A stretch of 64,000 bases of DNA from Stenotrophomonas acidaminiphila (GCF_001431595.1 NZ_LDJO01000019.1:62001-126000); one strand, 5' to 3'; shown: positions 28,302 through 38,068, counted from the first letter of the stretch. A program made the numbers and translations. Notes: generated by a model not told the origin, from the sequence alone.

Positions 28302-29800
28302 CCCTCTCTTCCCTCTCCCCCTCCCTGCGCCGCCGTTGCCGGCCGCTGTTGCCGGCAACGCTGCTGCTGGCGCTCGCGGCCTGCGCCAGCAGCGGCGGAC
28401 TGCAGCCGCAGGGGCGGCTGCTCGATGCCGACAGCCTGCACAGCGAACGCACGTTGGCGACCAGCGACCTGGCCGTGGCCGCGTTTCCGGCCAGCGACTG
28501 GTGGCGCGCCTTCGGCGACCCGCAGCTGGATGCGCTGGTGGCCGAGGCGCTGGCCGGCCATCCCAGCCTGGATGCGGCCGATGCGCGCCTGCGCCAGGCC
28601 CAGGCCCAGGCCGGCGTCGCCCGCGCCGACCGCCTGCCCAGCCTGTCCGTGTCCGGTGGCTACACCGGCGTGCGCCTGCCCGAATCGATGGTCGGCGAGG
28701 AGCTCGGCGGCCGCTACATGGGCAGCGGCCAGGTCGCATTCGATTTCAGCTACGGGGTCGACCTGTGGGGCGGCAAGCGCGCCAGCTGGGAAGCGGCGGT
28801 GGACACGGTGCATGCCGCGGCCGTCGATGCCCAGGCCGCGCGCCTGAAGCTGGCCTCGGGCATCGTCCAGGCCTATGTCGAACTGGACCGGGCCTGGCGT
28901 GCCAACGACATCGCCGAGCAGGAACTGGAGCGTGCGCGCAAGACCGTGCAGCTGGTGCGCCAGCGCCGCGCCGCCGGCATCGACAGCGACCTGCAGGTGC
29001 GCCAGGCCGAAGCCCGCATTCCCACTGCGCAGCAGCAGCTGCAGGCCGCGCAGCAGCAGATCGACGCCGCGCGCACCGCGCTGGCCGCGCTGCTGGGGCA
29101 GGGCCCGGATCGTGGCCTGGGCATCGCCCGTCCGCAGGCGCTGGACGTGGCCGCGCTGCAGCTGCCGGGCGTGCTGCCCAGCGAACTGCTCGGGCGGCGC
29201 CCGGACATCGTCGCCGCACGCTGGCGCGTGGAAGCGGCCGGCAAGCAGATCAAGGTCGCCAAGGCCCGGTTTTACCCCAGTTTCAACCTGACCGCGCTGG
29301 CCGGCGTGGTCGCCCCCAACGTCGGCGACCTGCTCAGGAGCGGCTCGACCTTCGCCTACCTCGGCCCGGCGCTGAGCCTGCCGATCTTCGAGGGCGGGCG
29401 CCTGCGCGCCGGCCTGTCCGGTGCCGACGCCCAGTACGACCTGGCGGTGGCCGGCTACAACCAGGCACTGGTCGATGCGCTGCGCGAGGTGGCCGACCAG
29501 GTCAACGCGGTGCGCTCGCTCGAGCAGCAGGTGCAGTCGCAGCAGCAGGCGGTGGCCACCGCCGGCTCCGCCTTCGAGCTGGCCGGCCAGCGTTACCGCG
29601 CCGGCATCGGCAATTACCTGGACGTGCTGTCTGCGCAGTCGCAGTTGCTCGGTGCGCAGCAGGCGCTGGCCACGCTGCATTCGCAGCAGCTGCTGGCCGC
29701 GGCGCGGCTGACCCAGGCCCTGGGCGGTGGTTACGCGCCGCCGGCCGACGGCGTCGCCGCCCCGGTGTCTTCCTCCTCCTCCGTGTCCCCGCATTCCTGA
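28298..29800 (+). CDS. NodT-family outer membrane efflux lipoprotein (EmrC-like)
   Basis: The 500-residue protein is a TolC-type outer membrane factor. A signal peptide ends in the lipobox LALAAC, so it is lipid-anchored, as usual for the NodT/OprM group. Two repeats of the OEP fold follow: long helices rich in Ala/Gln (LRQAQAQAGVARADRLPSL at about 97-115 and a matching stretch near 440) and conserved GRRPDIVAARWRVEAAGKQI near 305. Its start overlaps the marR stop (ATGA). It should supply the outer membrane channel for the EmrA/EmrB-like pump encoded next. Confidence 0.94.
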   Translation: MTLSSLSPSLRRRCRPLLPATLLLALAACASSGGLQPQGRLLDADSLHSERTLATSDLAVAAFPASDWWRAFGDPQLDALVAEALAGHPSLDAADARLRQAQAQAGVARADRLPSLSVSGGYTGVRLPESMVGEELGGRYMGSGQVAFDFSYGVDLWGGKRASWEAAVDTVHAAAVDAQAARLKLASGIVQAYVELDRAWRANDIAEQELERARKTVQLVRQRRAAGIDSDLQVRQAEARIPTAQQQLQAAQQQIDAARTALAALLGQGPDRGLGIARPQALDVAALQLPGVLPSELLGRRPDIVAARWRVEAAGKQIKVAKARFYPSFNLTALAGVVAPNVGDLLRSGSTFAYLGPALSLPIFEGGRLRAGLSGADAQYDLAVAGYNQALVDALREVADQVNAVRSLEQQVQSQQQAVATAGSAFELAGQRYRAGIGNYLDVLSAQSQLLGAQQALATLHSQQLLAAARLTQALGGGYAPPADGVAAPVSSSSSVSPHS

Positions 29801-29810
29801 GAAACACCCC

Positions 29811-30989
29811 ATGAGCCAGACCCACACTCCTGAAGCCCCCGTCGTTGGCAGCCGCCGTGGCCGGCTGCTGCGCGGACTGCTTGCCATCATCATCCTGCTG
29901 CTGGCGGCGTTCGCGCTGTGGTACTTCGCCTTCGGCCGCTGGTTCGAGGAAACCGACGATGCCTACGTGCAGGGCAACCAGGTGCAGATCACCCCGCAGG
30001 TGGCCGGCACCGTGGTCGCCATCGCCGCCGACGACGGCATGCGCGTGGAGCGCGGCCAGCTGCTGGTGCAGCTGGACCCGGCCGACACCGAGGTGGCGCT
30101 GCAGCAGGCCGAAGCCAATCTGGCCCGCACCGTGCGCCAGGTCCGTGGCCTGTACCGCACCGTGGAGGGCGCGCAGGCCGACCTGAACGCCCGCCAGGTC
30201 ACCCTGCGGCGCGTGCGCGAGGACTTCGCCCGGCGCCGGGACCTGGCCGCCAGCGGCGCGATCTCCAACGAGGAACTGGCCCATGCCCGCGACGAGCTGG
30301 CCGCGGCCGAAGCCGCGGTGGCCGGTTCGCGCGAAACGGTGGAGCGCAGCCGCGCGCTGGTCGACGACACCGTGGTCGCCACCCAGCCTGACGTGAAGGC
30401 CGCCGCCGCGCAGCTGCGCCAGGCGTGGCTCAACAATGCCCGCGCCGGCATCGTCGCGCCGGTCGCCGGTTATGTCGCGCGGCGCTCGGTGCAGGTCGGC
30501 CAGCGCGTGCAGCCGGGCACTGCGCTGATGGCGGTGGTGCCTGCCGAGCAGATGTGGGTGGATGCCAACTTCAAGGAAACCCAGCTGCGGCACATGCGCC
30601 TGGGCCAGGAAGTGGAGCTGCGCTCGGACCTGTACGGCGGCGACGTGAAGTACAAGGGCCGCATCACCAGCCTCGGGCTGGGGACCGGGTCGGCGTTCTC
30701 GCTGCTGCCGGCGCAGAACGCCAGCGGCAACTGGATCAAGATCGTGCAGCGCGTGCCGGTGCGCATCGCCATCGATGCCAGGCAGCTGGCCGAGCATCCG
30801 CTGCGCATCGGCCTGTCGATGAAGGCCGAGGTGAGCCTGCGCGACCAGAAGGGCGAGGTGCTGCCGGCCACGCCGGCCAAGGGCAACGTGTTCGACACCG
30901 ACGTCTACGCCAGGCAGCTGCATGATGCCGACGCGGCGATCGCGCGGATCATCCACGACAACCTGCCGCGCCAGGCCCGGGCCGGCTGA
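29811..30989 (+). CDS. emrA: HlyD/EmrA-family membrane fusion protein
   Basis: A 392-residue periplasmic adaptor anchored by one N-terminal helix (about residues 22-44). The motif ETDDAYVQGNQVQITPQVAG begins the split lipoyl domain, an alpha hairpin occupies about 95-200, and VAPVAGYVARRSVQVGQRV returns to the lipoyl and barrel part. This matches EmrA-type adaptors that work with DHA2 drug pumps. It starts 10 bases after the outer membrane factor and ends 11 bases before the pump gene. Confidence 0.95.
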   Translation: MSQTHTPEAPVVGSRRGRLLRGLLAIIILLLAAFALWYFAFGRWFEETDDAYVQGNQVQITPQVAGTVVAIAADDGMRVERGQLLVQLDPADTEVALQQAEANLARTVRQVRGLYRTVEGAQADLNARQVTLRRVREDFARRRDLAASGAISNEELAHARDELAAAEAAVAGSRETVERSRALVDDTVVATQPDVKAAAAQLRQAWLNNARAGIVAPVAGYVARRSVQVGQRVQPGTALMAVVPAEQMWVDANFKETQLRHMRLGQEVELRSDLYGGDVKYKGRITSLGLGTGSAFSLLPAQNASGNWIKIVQRVPVRIAIDARQLAEHPLRIGLSMKAEVSLRDQKGEVLPATPAKGNVFDTDVYARQLHDADAAIARIIHDNLPRQARAG

Positions 30990-31000
30990 GGTCGCCGCGC

Positions 31001-32560
31001 ATGTCCGCTCAAGCTCCGGCCCTGCCGCAGCCGGCCGCCGGCTTCGCGCCGCCCAGCGTGGCGCTGTGCACCATCGGCCTGGCGATGGCCTCGTTCATGC
31101 AGGTGCTCGACACCACCATCGCCAACGTCTCGTTGCCGACCATCGCCGGCAACCTCGGCGCCAGTTCGCAGCAGGCGACCTGGGTGATCACCTCGTTCGC
31201 GGTCAGCACCGCCATCGCGCTGCCGCTGACCGGCTGGCTCAGTCGCCGTTTCGGCGAGCGCAGGCTGTTCGTGTGGGCGACGCTGGCCTTCGTCATCACC
31301 TCGCTGCTGTGCGGCCTGGCCCAGAGCATGGGCATGCTGGTGCTGTCGCGCGCGCTGCAGGGGTTCGTCGCCGGGCCGATGTACCCGATCACGCAGTCGC
31401 TGCTGGTGTCGATCTACCCGCGCGAGAAACGCGGCCAGGCACTGGCGCTGCTGGCCATGATCACGGTGGTCGCGCCGATCTGCGGGCCGATCCTCGGTGG
31501 CTGGATCACCGACAACTACAGCTGGGAATGGATCTTCCTGATCAACGTGCCGCTGGGCATCTTCGCGGCGCTGGTGGTCGGCAGCCAGCTCAAGGGCCGG
31601 CCCGAGCACATCGACACGCCGAAGATGGACTACGTCGGCCTGGTCACCCTGGTGATCGGCGTCGGCGCGCTGCAGCTGGTGCTGGACCTGGGCAACGACG
31701 AGGACTGGTTCGCCTCGACCAAGATCGTGGTGCTGTCGTGCGTGGCGGTGGTGTCGCTGGCGGTGTTCCTGATCTGGGAGCTGACCGACAAGGACCCCAT
31801 CGTCGACCTGCGCCTGTTCCGCCATCGCAACTTCCGCGCCGGTACCCTGGCGATGGTGGTGGCGTACGCGGCGTTCTTCAGCGTGGCGCTGATGATGCCG
31901 CTGTGGCTGCAGCGCGACATGGGCTACACCGCGATCTGGGCGGGCCTGGCGACGGCGCCGATCGGCGTGCTGCCGGTGATCCTGGCGCCGTTGGTGGGCA
32001 AGTACGCGTCGCGTTACGACATGCGCATGCTCGCCTCCATCGCCTTCGTGTTCCTGTCGTTGACCAGCTTCATGCGCTCGGGCTTCAACCTGCAGGTGGA
32101 CTTCCAGCACGTGGCCGGGGTGCAGCTGATCATGGGCGTGGGCGTGGCCCTGTTCTTCATGCCGGTGCTGCAGATCCTGCTGTCGGACCTGGACGGGCGC
32201 GAGATCGCCGCCGGCTCGGGCCTGGCCACCTTCCTGCGCACGCTGGGCGGCAGCTTCGCCGCGTCGCTGACCACCTGGCTGTGGGCGCACCGCACCCAGC
32301 AGCACCATGCGCACCTGACCGAGCACGTCTCGGCGTATACGCCGGGCATGCAGGAGCAGGTGCTGGCGATGGGGCGTGGCGACCTGCAGCACGGCGCGGC
32401 GCTGTTGAACAACATCATCGACCACCAGGCCTCGCAGATGGGCTTCAACGACATCTTCTACCTGCTGGGCTGGACCTTCCTGGCGATCATCGCCTTCCTG
32501 TGGCTGGCCAAGCCGCCGTTCGGCGCCGGTGCAGGCGCGGCCAGTGCCGGCGGCCATTGA
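31001..32560 (+). CDS. emrB: DHA2-family MFS drug efflux pump (EmrB-like)
   Basis: The 519-residue inner-membrane transporter has about 14 hydrophobic helices and the early motif LDTTIANVSLPTIAGNLGAS of DHA2 pumps, followed by the loop 2-3 motif GWLSRRFGERRLF. The end of helix 5 shows GPILGGWITDNYSWEWIF, the MFS motif C of antiporters. It is a proton antiporter in the EmrB group and, with the adaptor and outer membrane factor encoded upstream, completes a tripartite pump. Substrates are not predictable; EmrB relatives export hydrophobic uncouplers and antibiotics. Confidence 0.95.
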   Translation: MSAQAPALPQPAAGFAPPSVALCTIGLAMASFMQVLDTTIANVSLPTIAGNLGASSQQATWVITSFAVSTAIALPLTGWLSRRFGERRLFVWATLAFVITSLLCGLAQSMGMLVLSRALQGFVAGPMYPITQSLLVSIYPREKRGQALALLAMITVVAPICGPILGGWITDNYSWEWIFLINVPLGIFAALVVGSQLKGRPEHIDTPKMDYVGLVTLVIGVGALQLVLDLGNDEDWFASTKIVVLSCVAVVSLAVFLIWELTDKDPIVDLRLFRHRNFRAGTLAMVVAYAAFFSVALMMPLWLQRDMGYTAIWAGLATAPIGVLPVILAPLVGKYASRYDMRMLASIAFVFLSLTSFMRSGFNLQVDFQHVAGVQLIMGVGVALFFMPVLQILLSDLDGREIAAGSGLATFLRTLGGSFAASLTTWLWAHRTQQHHAHLTEHVSAYTPGMQEQVLAMGRGDLQHGAALLNNIIDHQASQMGFNDIFYLLGWTFLAIIAFLWLAKPPFGAGAGAASAGGH

Positions 32561-32568
32561 GTCACTGC

Positions 32569-32593
32569 GATCCCCGCCCGCAAGGCGGGGATC
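32569..32593 (+). terminator. hairpin after the efflux operon
   Basis: GATCCCCGCC (32569-32578) pairs with GGCGGGGATC (32584-32593) around CGCAA, 8 bases after the emrB stop. The following bases are not a T run, so strength is doubtful. Confidence 0.55.
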
Positions 32594-32660
32594 GTCGTAT
32601 CCGGGCAGGGGCGCTGGGCTGGACGCAACGTCGACGGAGTCGCAGCGGGCCGCAGATACG

Positions 32661-32683
32661 AAAAAACCCGCTTTCGCGGGTTT
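32661..32683 (-). terminator. terminator of tRNA-Leu copy 1
   Basis: On the minus strand ACCCGC-GAAA-GCGGGT followed by a T run, 14 bases after the CCA end. Confidence 0.9.
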
Positions 32684-32697
32684 GATCTGTTGAGTCG

Positions 32698-32782
<85 letters not shown>

Positions 32783-32796
32783 GACTCAGGGCGGCA

Positions 32797-32825
32797 ATTG
32801 TGCCGATGGGCGGACGCGGTGTCAA
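32797..32825 (-). promoter_or_regulatory. promoter of tRNA-Leu copy 1
   Basis: Minus strand TTGACA (32820-32825) and CACAAT (32797-32802), spacer 17, 14 bases before the tRNA 5' end. Confidence 0.85.
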
Positions 32826-33025
32826 CGCTTCGTGCAGGCGTTCGCGCGCAGGGTGCAGCCGATGGCGCGGGAAAGGACGCGTGCGCTGCGGGGCGTGCGC
32901 GCCGAAGCGGAAGCGCGTCCGGGCGCCACCTGTCGATGGCCACCCGAAGCGTCATGCAAAAAGGAGGGCGGGCAGCCACTTTCCAGGGAGTCCACCGCAG
33001 CGTGGCGCTGGTGGCCGCAGATACG

Positions 33026-33048
33026 AAAAAACCCGCTTTCGCGGGTTT
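33026..33048 (-). terminator. terminator of tRNA-Leu copy 2
   Basis: Same ACCCGC-GAAA-GCGGGT stem and T run as copy 1, 14 bases after the CCA end. Confidence 0.9.
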
Positions 33049-33062
33049 GATCTGTTGAGTCG

Positions 33063-33147
<85 letters not shown>

Positions 33148-33161
33148 GACTCAGGAGCGGA

Positions 33162-33190
33162 ATTATGCAGGGCATTCGCAGGGGCGTCAA
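33162..33190 (-). promoter_or_regulatory. promoter of tRNA-Leu copy 2
   Basis: Minus strand TTGACG (33185-33190) and CATAAT (33162-33167), spacer 17. Confidence 0.85.
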
Positions 33191-33310
33191 CAACGGGCTG
33201 CAGTGCGGGCCACTGCCTTCCGTCGCCCATGCCACCGGCGGCATGCCTCGGTTCCGTTCCACGGCGCAGGGCGCCGCATGCGGCTCGGGCATGGGCCGCA
33301 CGCGGGCAAC

Positions 33311-33333
33311 AAAAAACCCGCTTGCGCGGGTTT
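33311..33333 (-). terminator. terminator of tRNA-Leu copy 3
   Basis: Minus strand ACCCGC-GCAA-GCGGGT followed by six T. The loop differs from copies 1 and 2 by one base. Confidence 0.9.
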
Positions 33334-33348
33334 CTTCGTCTCGAATCG

Positions 33349-33433
<85 letters not shown>

Positions 33434-33447
33434 GATCCGAGCCGGAG

Positions 33448-33476
33448 ATTCTGCTGACCGTGCCCGGGTTTGTCAA
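33448..33476 (-). promoter_or_regulatory. promoter of tRNA-Leu copy 3
   Basis: Minus strand TTGACA (33471-33476), perfect -35, and CAGAAT (33448-33453), spacer 17. Confidence 0.88.
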
Positions 33477-33548
33477 CGTATTTCGGCATGGCGGTGGCCG
33501 TGCGGCGTACGCACTTCCTCCACGCCGCAGCGGGTACCATGGGGGCTG

Positions 33549-36002
33549 ATGAAAAACAAAAAGACCCCCGGGGCCGGCAAGGCCCCCAAGTCCGCCCCCG
33601 GCGCAACGCCGGGCACGCCCCGCAAGCCGGCCAAGCTGCCGCCGTGGATGCCGGAGAGCCTGGCCACGCCCGCCAAGGGCGGCCGCGGCAAATCCCGCGA
33701 CAGCGCGCCACCGAAGAGTTTCGTGCGTGGCCGCTCGCGGCCGGCGCCGGCCGCGGTCCTCGACGACCCCTATGCCGCGCGTGAAGCCGAGCGCTACGCC
33801 CAGCCCATTGCCAGCCGCGAGGCGATCCTGCAGCTGCTGGACCGCTGCGACGGGCCGCAGAACGCCGAGGAGATCGGTGCGCGGCTCGGCCTGACCGAAC
33901 CGGAGCGCGCCGACGCGCTGGCCAAGCGCCTGGGCGCGATGGTGCGCGACGGGCAGCTGGTGCAGAACCGCCGCGGCGGCTTCGCCCCGGTGCTGGTCAC
34001 CAACCTGATTCCCGGTGTGGTCATCGCCAACCCGGAAGGGTTCGGCTTCCTGCGCCCGGACGAAGGTGGCGACGACCTGTTCCTGCCGCCGTACGAGATG
34101 CGCAAGGTCATGCATGGCGACCGCGCGCTGGCCAATGTCACCGGCATCGACCGCCGCGGCCGCCGCGAAGGCAGCATCGCGCGCGTGCTCGAGCGTGGCG
34201 TCAACCGCCTGATCGGCAACTTCAGCGTCGAGCTGGGCATCAACTACGTGGTGCCCGACGACAAGCGCATCCAGCGCAGCATCCAGATCCCGGCCGACGC
34301 CACCGGTGGCGCGAAGGACGGCCAGCTGGTGGTGTGCGAACTGACCCAGGCGCCGGATACGCGGCGCCCGCCGATCGGCAAGGTCATCGCCGTGCTCGGC
34401 GACAAGCTGACCCCGTCGCTGGTGGTGGAAACCGCCATCCACGGCCACGACCTGCCGCATGAGTTCCCGCCGGAAGTGCTCGACGAGGCGACGGCGATCC
34501 CGATGACGGTGGACCCGACGATGATCGGCACCCGCGTGGACCTGCGCGCGCTGCCGCTGGTGACCATCGACGGCGAGGACGCCAAGGACTTCGACGACGC
34601 GGTGTTCTGCGAGCCGAACCGGGACGGCTTCCGGCTGGTGGTGGCCATCGCCGACGTCTCGCACTACGTGCGCCCCGGCACGCCGCTGGACGATGAGGCG
34701 CTCAAGCGCGCCACCTCGGTGTACTTCCCCGGCTACGTGGTGCCGATGCTGCCGGAGACGCTGTCCAACGGCATCTGCTCGTTGCGGCCGAAGGAAGACC
34801 GCATGTGCTTCGTCTGCGACATGCAGGTGGACCGCAAGGGCGAGGTGGTGCAGTCGCGCTTCTACGAGGCGGTGATGAACTCGCATGCGCGCCTGACCTA
34901 CACCCAGGTGTGGAACGCGGTGGGCGAGGACGACGCCGACGCCAAGGCGTTCATCGGCCCGCTGCTGCCGCAGATCCAGAGCCTGCACCAGCTGTACCGC
35001 ATCCTGGCCAAGGCGCGCGAACGCCGCGGCGCGATCGAGTTCGAGTCCTCGGAAGTGCGCTTCGTGCTGGACAACCGCGGCGAGGTCACCCAGGCCGGCA
35101 TGCTGGTGCGCAACGACGCGCACAAGCTGATCGAGGAGTGCATGATCGCGGCCAACGTCGAGGCCGCGCGCTACCTGCTGGCGACCCATATCCCGGCACC
35201 GTTCCGGGTGCACGAGCGGCCGCCGGAATCCAAGTTCGCCGACCTGCTGGAGTTCCTCAAGGAATTCAAGCTGAGCCTGCCGGCGTGGAGCAAGGTGCAG
35301 CCGGGCGACTACACCCGGTTGCTGAAGAAGGTGCGCGAGCGTCCGGACGCGGCGCTGCTGGAGTCGGTGCTGCTGCGCAGCCAGTCGCTGGCGGTGTACT
35401 CGCCGGACAACAACGGCCACTTCGGCCTGGCGCTGGAGGCCTACGCGCACTTCACCTCGCCGATCCGCCGCTATCCGGACCTGCTGGTGCACCGTGCCAT
35501 CAAGTACGCGCTCACCGGCGGCCCGCGCGACAAGTACACCTACACGCCGCGCGAGATGGCGGCGCTGGCGCTGCAGTGCTCCGAGCGCGAGCGCCGTGCC
35601 GACGAAGCCGAGCGCGAGGTGGACGAGCGGTTCCGCGCCGCCTGGATGGAGAAGCACGTCGGCGGCCAGTTCGATGGCGTCATCAGCGGTGTGACCAGCT
35701 TCGGGCTGTTCGTGGAGCTGGACGAATCCAAGGTCAACGGGCTGGTACACGTCACTCAGCTGCCGCACGACTATTACCAGTTCGACCCGATGCGCAAGAC
35801 GCTTACCGGCGACCGCCGCGGCAACCAGTTCCGGCTGGGCGACGGGGTGCGCATCCTGGTGCTCAAGGCCAGCATGGAGGACCGCAAGATCGACTTCCGC
35901 CTGGTCGAGCGGCTCGATGGCGACGCCAGCGCGGCGGACCAGGGCCTGCCGCCGCTGCCGGCGCGCGGCAAGCCGGCCAAGCGCGCCAAGCAGAAGTACT
36001 GA
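33549..36002 (+). CDS. rnr: ribonuclease R
   Basis: RNase R is a processive 3'-5' exoribonuclease that can pass through RNA structure and takes part in rRNA and tmRNA quality control. The 817 residues hold a basic Lys/Pro-rich N-terminal tail (about 75 residues), a winged-helix region, two cold-shock domains, the RNB catalytic domain with TIDGEDAKDFDDAV near residue 338 (metal-binding Asp cluster), an S1 domain with FDGVISGVTSFGLFVEL near 705, and a basic end (KPAKRAKQKY). The start MKNKKTPGAGK has a G-run ribosome site; the frame is open further upstream but would run through a tRNA gene. It is followed by rlmB, the usual rnr-rlmB order. Confidence 0.96.
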   Translation: MKNKKTPGAGKAPKSAPGATPGTPRKPAKLPPWMPESLATPAKGGRGKSRDSAPPKSFVRGRSRPAPAAVLDDPYAAREAERYAQPIASREAILQLLDRCDGPQNAEEIGARLGLTEPERADALAKRLGAMVRDGQLVQNRRGGFAPVLVTNLIPGVVIANPEGFGFLRPDEGGDDLFLPPYEMRKVMHGDRALANVTGIDRRGRREGSIARVLERGVNRLIGNFSVELGINYVVPDDKRIQRSIQIPADATGGAKDGQLVVCELTQAPDTRRPPIGKVIAVLGDKLTPSLVVETAIHGHDLPHEFPPEVLDEATAIPMTVDPTMIGTRVDLRALPLVTIDGEDAKDFDDAVFCEPNRDGFRLVVAIADVSHYVRPGTPLDDEALKRATSVYFPGYVVPMLPETLSNGICSLRPKEDRMCFVCDMQVDRKGEVVQSRFYEAVMNSHARLTYTQVWNAVGEDDADAKAFIGPLLPQIQSLHQLYRILAKARERRGAIEFESSEVRFVLDNRGEVTQAGMLVRNDAHKLIEECMIAANVEAARYLLATHIPAPFRVHERPPESKFADLLEFLKEFKLSLPAWSKVQPGDYTRLLKKVRERPDAALLESVLLRSQSLAVYSPDNNGHFGLALEAYAHFTSPIRRYPDLLVHRAIKYALTGGPRDKYTYTPREMAALALQCSERERRADEAEREVDERFRAAWMEKHVGGQFDGVISGVTSFGLFVELDESKVNGLVHVTQLPHDYYQFDPMRKTLTGDRRGNQFRLGDGVRILVLKASMEDRKIDFRLVERLDGDASAADQGLPPLPARGKPAKRAKQKY

Positions 36003-36357
36003 CGCGGCGGCGGCCGGTGCCCGCACCGGCCGTCTGCGTTGCGCGGCGGGCCCGGCGGGAGCCGTGCGGGTCGCGCGTGGACCGCCTGCTCCCCGGGGCG
36101 GGCGGGCAGGCCCCGCCAGCGCGTGCGGGCCACCCGGGCAATACGGCCAGCAAGGCCAGCAGGGCCATACCCGGCCATGGCGCCGGCAGCCGCCTGCCGC
36201 AGCATCCGGCTTGGCGCAACCGGCCACGCGGCGGCCCGCAGGGGCGGATCGGGCACGGCCGGGGCCGGGCCATGCCCCGGCGTCCGTTCGGCCGGCACGG
36301 TGCCGGCCGGGCCGATGCACTACCATTACGCGCCCAACTCCCCCTCGCGCGGTCGCA
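36003..36357. other. GC-rich gap between rnr and rlmB
   Basis: 355 bases without a credible gene. It opens with a hairpin (36011-36032) and contains several other GC palindromes, for example around GGCACGGCC/GGCCGTGCC and GCCGGCACGGTGCCGGC (36289-36305). A promoter for rlmB should lie at the right end, but I see no clear hexamers beyond CATTAC near 36334. Confidence 0.6.
36011..36032 (+). terminator. hairpin after rnr
   Basis: CGGCCGGTGC (36011-36020) pairs with GCACCGGCCG (36023-36032), 9 bases after the rnr stop, then TCTGCGTT. The T run is broken, so termination is plausible but not strong. Confidence 0.55.
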
Positions 36358-37101
36358 ATGAGCAAGCAGAACCAGTGGATCGTCGGCGTCAATGCCGTGG
36401 CTTCGTCGATCGAGAAGGACCCGGACAACGTCCGCGAGGTGCTGATCGAGGCCGGCAGCAAGAACGCGCGGCTGGTGGAGATCGAGGAGAACGCGCGGCG
36501 CAAGGGCATCGACGTGCGCCGCGTGGCCGCGCAGGCGCTGGGCGGCGTGGCCGGGCAGGTGCGCCACCAGGGCGTGGTCGCGCGCTACGCCGCGGCCAAG
36601 CTGTGGGGCGAGAACGAGCTGGAAGGGCTGGTCGAGGCTGCCGAGGGCAAGGCGTTGCTGCTGGTGCTGGACGAGGTGCAGGACCCGCACAACCTCGGCG
36701 CCTGCCTGCGCAGCGCCGCCGCCGCCGGCGTCACCGCGGTGGTGATTCCCAAGGACAAGAGCGCGCCGGTCAACGCCACCGTGCGCAAGACCAGTGCCGG
36801 CGCGGCCGACCGCATCCCGGTGGTGGCGGTGACCAACCTGGTGCGTTGCCTGAAAGACCTGCAGAAGCAGGGCGTGTGGCTGTACGGGCTGGCTGGCGAG
36901 GCGGAGCAGACCATCCACCAGCTGGACCTGCGCGGCAACGTGGCGCTGGTGATGGGCGGCGAGTCCGACGGCCTGCGCCGGCTGACCCGCGAGACCTGCG
37001 ACGGCCTGGTGCGGATCCCGATGCCGGGCGACGTGGAAAGCCTCAATGTGTCGGTGGCCACCGGCGTGGCGCTGTTCGAGGCGGTGCGGCAGCGGCTTTG
37101 A
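36358..37101 (+). CDS. rlmB: 23S rRNA (guanosine-2'-O)-methyltransferase RlmB
   Basis: RlmB methylates the 2'-O of G2251 in 23S rRNA. The 247-residue protein has an N-terminal substrate-binding domain and a SpoU-type knotted methyltransferase domain with LDEVQDPHNLGACLRSAAAAG (split at about residues 102-122), GGESDGLRRLTRE and the C-terminal IPMPGDVESLNVSVATGVAL that forms the knot and cofactor site. The start MSKQNQWIVGVNAV at 36358 agrees with the family (E. coli 243). No clear ribosome site is visible. It follows rnr. Confidence 0.95.
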   Translation: MSKQNQWIVGVNAVASSIEKDPDNVREVLIEAGSKNARLVEIEENARRKGIDVRRVAAQALGGVAGQVRHQGVVARYAAAKLWGENELEGLVEAAEGKALLLVLDEVQDPHNLGACLRSAAAAGVTAVVIPKDKSAPVNATVRKTSAGAADRIPVVAVTNLVRCLKDLQKQGVWLYGLAGEAEQTIHQLDLRGNVALVMGGESDGLRRLTRETCDGLVRIPMPGDVESLNVSVATGVALFEAVRQRL

Positions 37102-37135
37102 GCAGCGCCGGCAGCTGACCGGCGCCGCACGCGGA

Positions 37136-37158
37136 AACGCCGGGCCTGGCCCGGCGTT
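37136..37158. terminator. bidirectional hairpin between rlmB and phoU
   Basis: AACGCCGGG and CCCGGCGTT form the arms of a perfect palindrome around CCTGG. It lies between the convergent rlmB and phoU genes, 6 bases past the phoU stop. Short T stretches only. Confidence 0.65.
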
Positions 37159-37164
37159 CGCGTA

Positions 37165-37875
37165 TCAGGTGTTGTCGACCGTGCTGGTCTCGTCGCGCTT
37201 CTCGCGCGGCGGCAGCGGTGCGTCGCCATGGACCAGGAACCAGACGTTCTCGGCGATGTTGGTGGCGTGGTCGCCGATCCGCTCCAGGTTCTTGGCCATG
37301 AACAGCAGGTGCGTGCACGGGGTGATGTTGCGCGGGTCTTCCATCATGTAGGTGAGCAGCTCGCGGAACAGCGCGGTGTACTGCGCGTCCAGCCGGGCGT
37401 CGTCCTCGCGCAGCGCCTGGGCCGCCTCGGCGTCGTTGTCGCGATAGGCGTCGAGTGCGCGCCGGACCTGCTGCGCGGCGAGCCGGCCAAGCGCGCGCAG
37501 GCCCTGGACCTGCGGCAGCGGCGGTACCGCGGCCAGCGCGATGGAGCGCTTGGCGACGTTGGCGGCGTAATCGCCGATGCGCTCGATATCGGCCGGGATG
37601 CGCAGCCCGGCGAGGATCTCGCGCAGGTCGCGCGCCATCGGGCCGCGCAGGGCCAGGCGCATCACGTCGTGGCTGATCTGCTGCTCCAGCGCGTCGATGG
37701 CCTCGTCGTTGGCGATGATGCGCCGCGCGGCGCTCTCGTCGCGGCGTTCGATCACGTCCAGCGCGGCCTCGAGCTGGGCGACGGACATCTCGCCCATGCG
37801 CACGATCTCGGCCACCAGGCGGTGCTGTTCCTCGTCGTAACTTCTCACGATGTGGTCGTTGGGATGGGTGTTCAT
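37165..37875 (-). CDS. phoU: phosphate transport system regulator PhoU
   Basis: PhoU links the Pst transporter to the PhoR/PhoB sensor and silences the Pho response when phosphate is ample. The 236 residues form two three-helix PhoU domains, each with the metal-binding pattern: RIPADIERIGDYAANVAKR near residue 80-100 and MAKNLERIGDHATNIAENV near 185-205. The start MNTHPNDHIV is preceded by AGAGACGCCC. It is the last gene of the pstS-C-A-B-phoU run, 193 bases after pstB; that gap contains no gene. Confidence 0.97.
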   Translation of the reverse strand: MNTHPNDHIVRSYDEEQHRLVAEIVRMGEMSVAQLEAALDVIERRDESAARRIIANDEAIDALEQQISHDVMRLALRGPMARDLREILAGLRIPADIERIGDYAANVAKRSIALAAVPPLPQVQGLRALGRLAAQQVRRALDAYRDNDAEAAQALREDDARLDAQYTALFRELLTYMMEDPRNITPCTHLLFMAKNLERIGDHATNIAENVWFLVHGDAPLPPREKRDETSTVDNT

Positions 37876-38068
37876 GGGCGTCTCTGGGCTATGACGGAAG
37901 CGGGAGTACGGAAGGTGGCTCGTTCGAAGCAGATCGCCGCTGCCGCACCGGCATTCGATTCGCTGCGGCCGTGGCGGCGGCAGCGCCCGGGTGCGTGGCC
38001 GGCGCACCGCATGGTGCAGCCTGCCGGTCGCGGCCGATGCCGGCGGTGCATCGACCAGGCGCGCGCCT

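Noticed and set aside
36003-36357. Possible ORFs in the rnr-rlmB gap
   Set aside because: They are extensions of the rlmB frame or Arg/Gly/Pro-rich shadows without ribosome sites or similarity.
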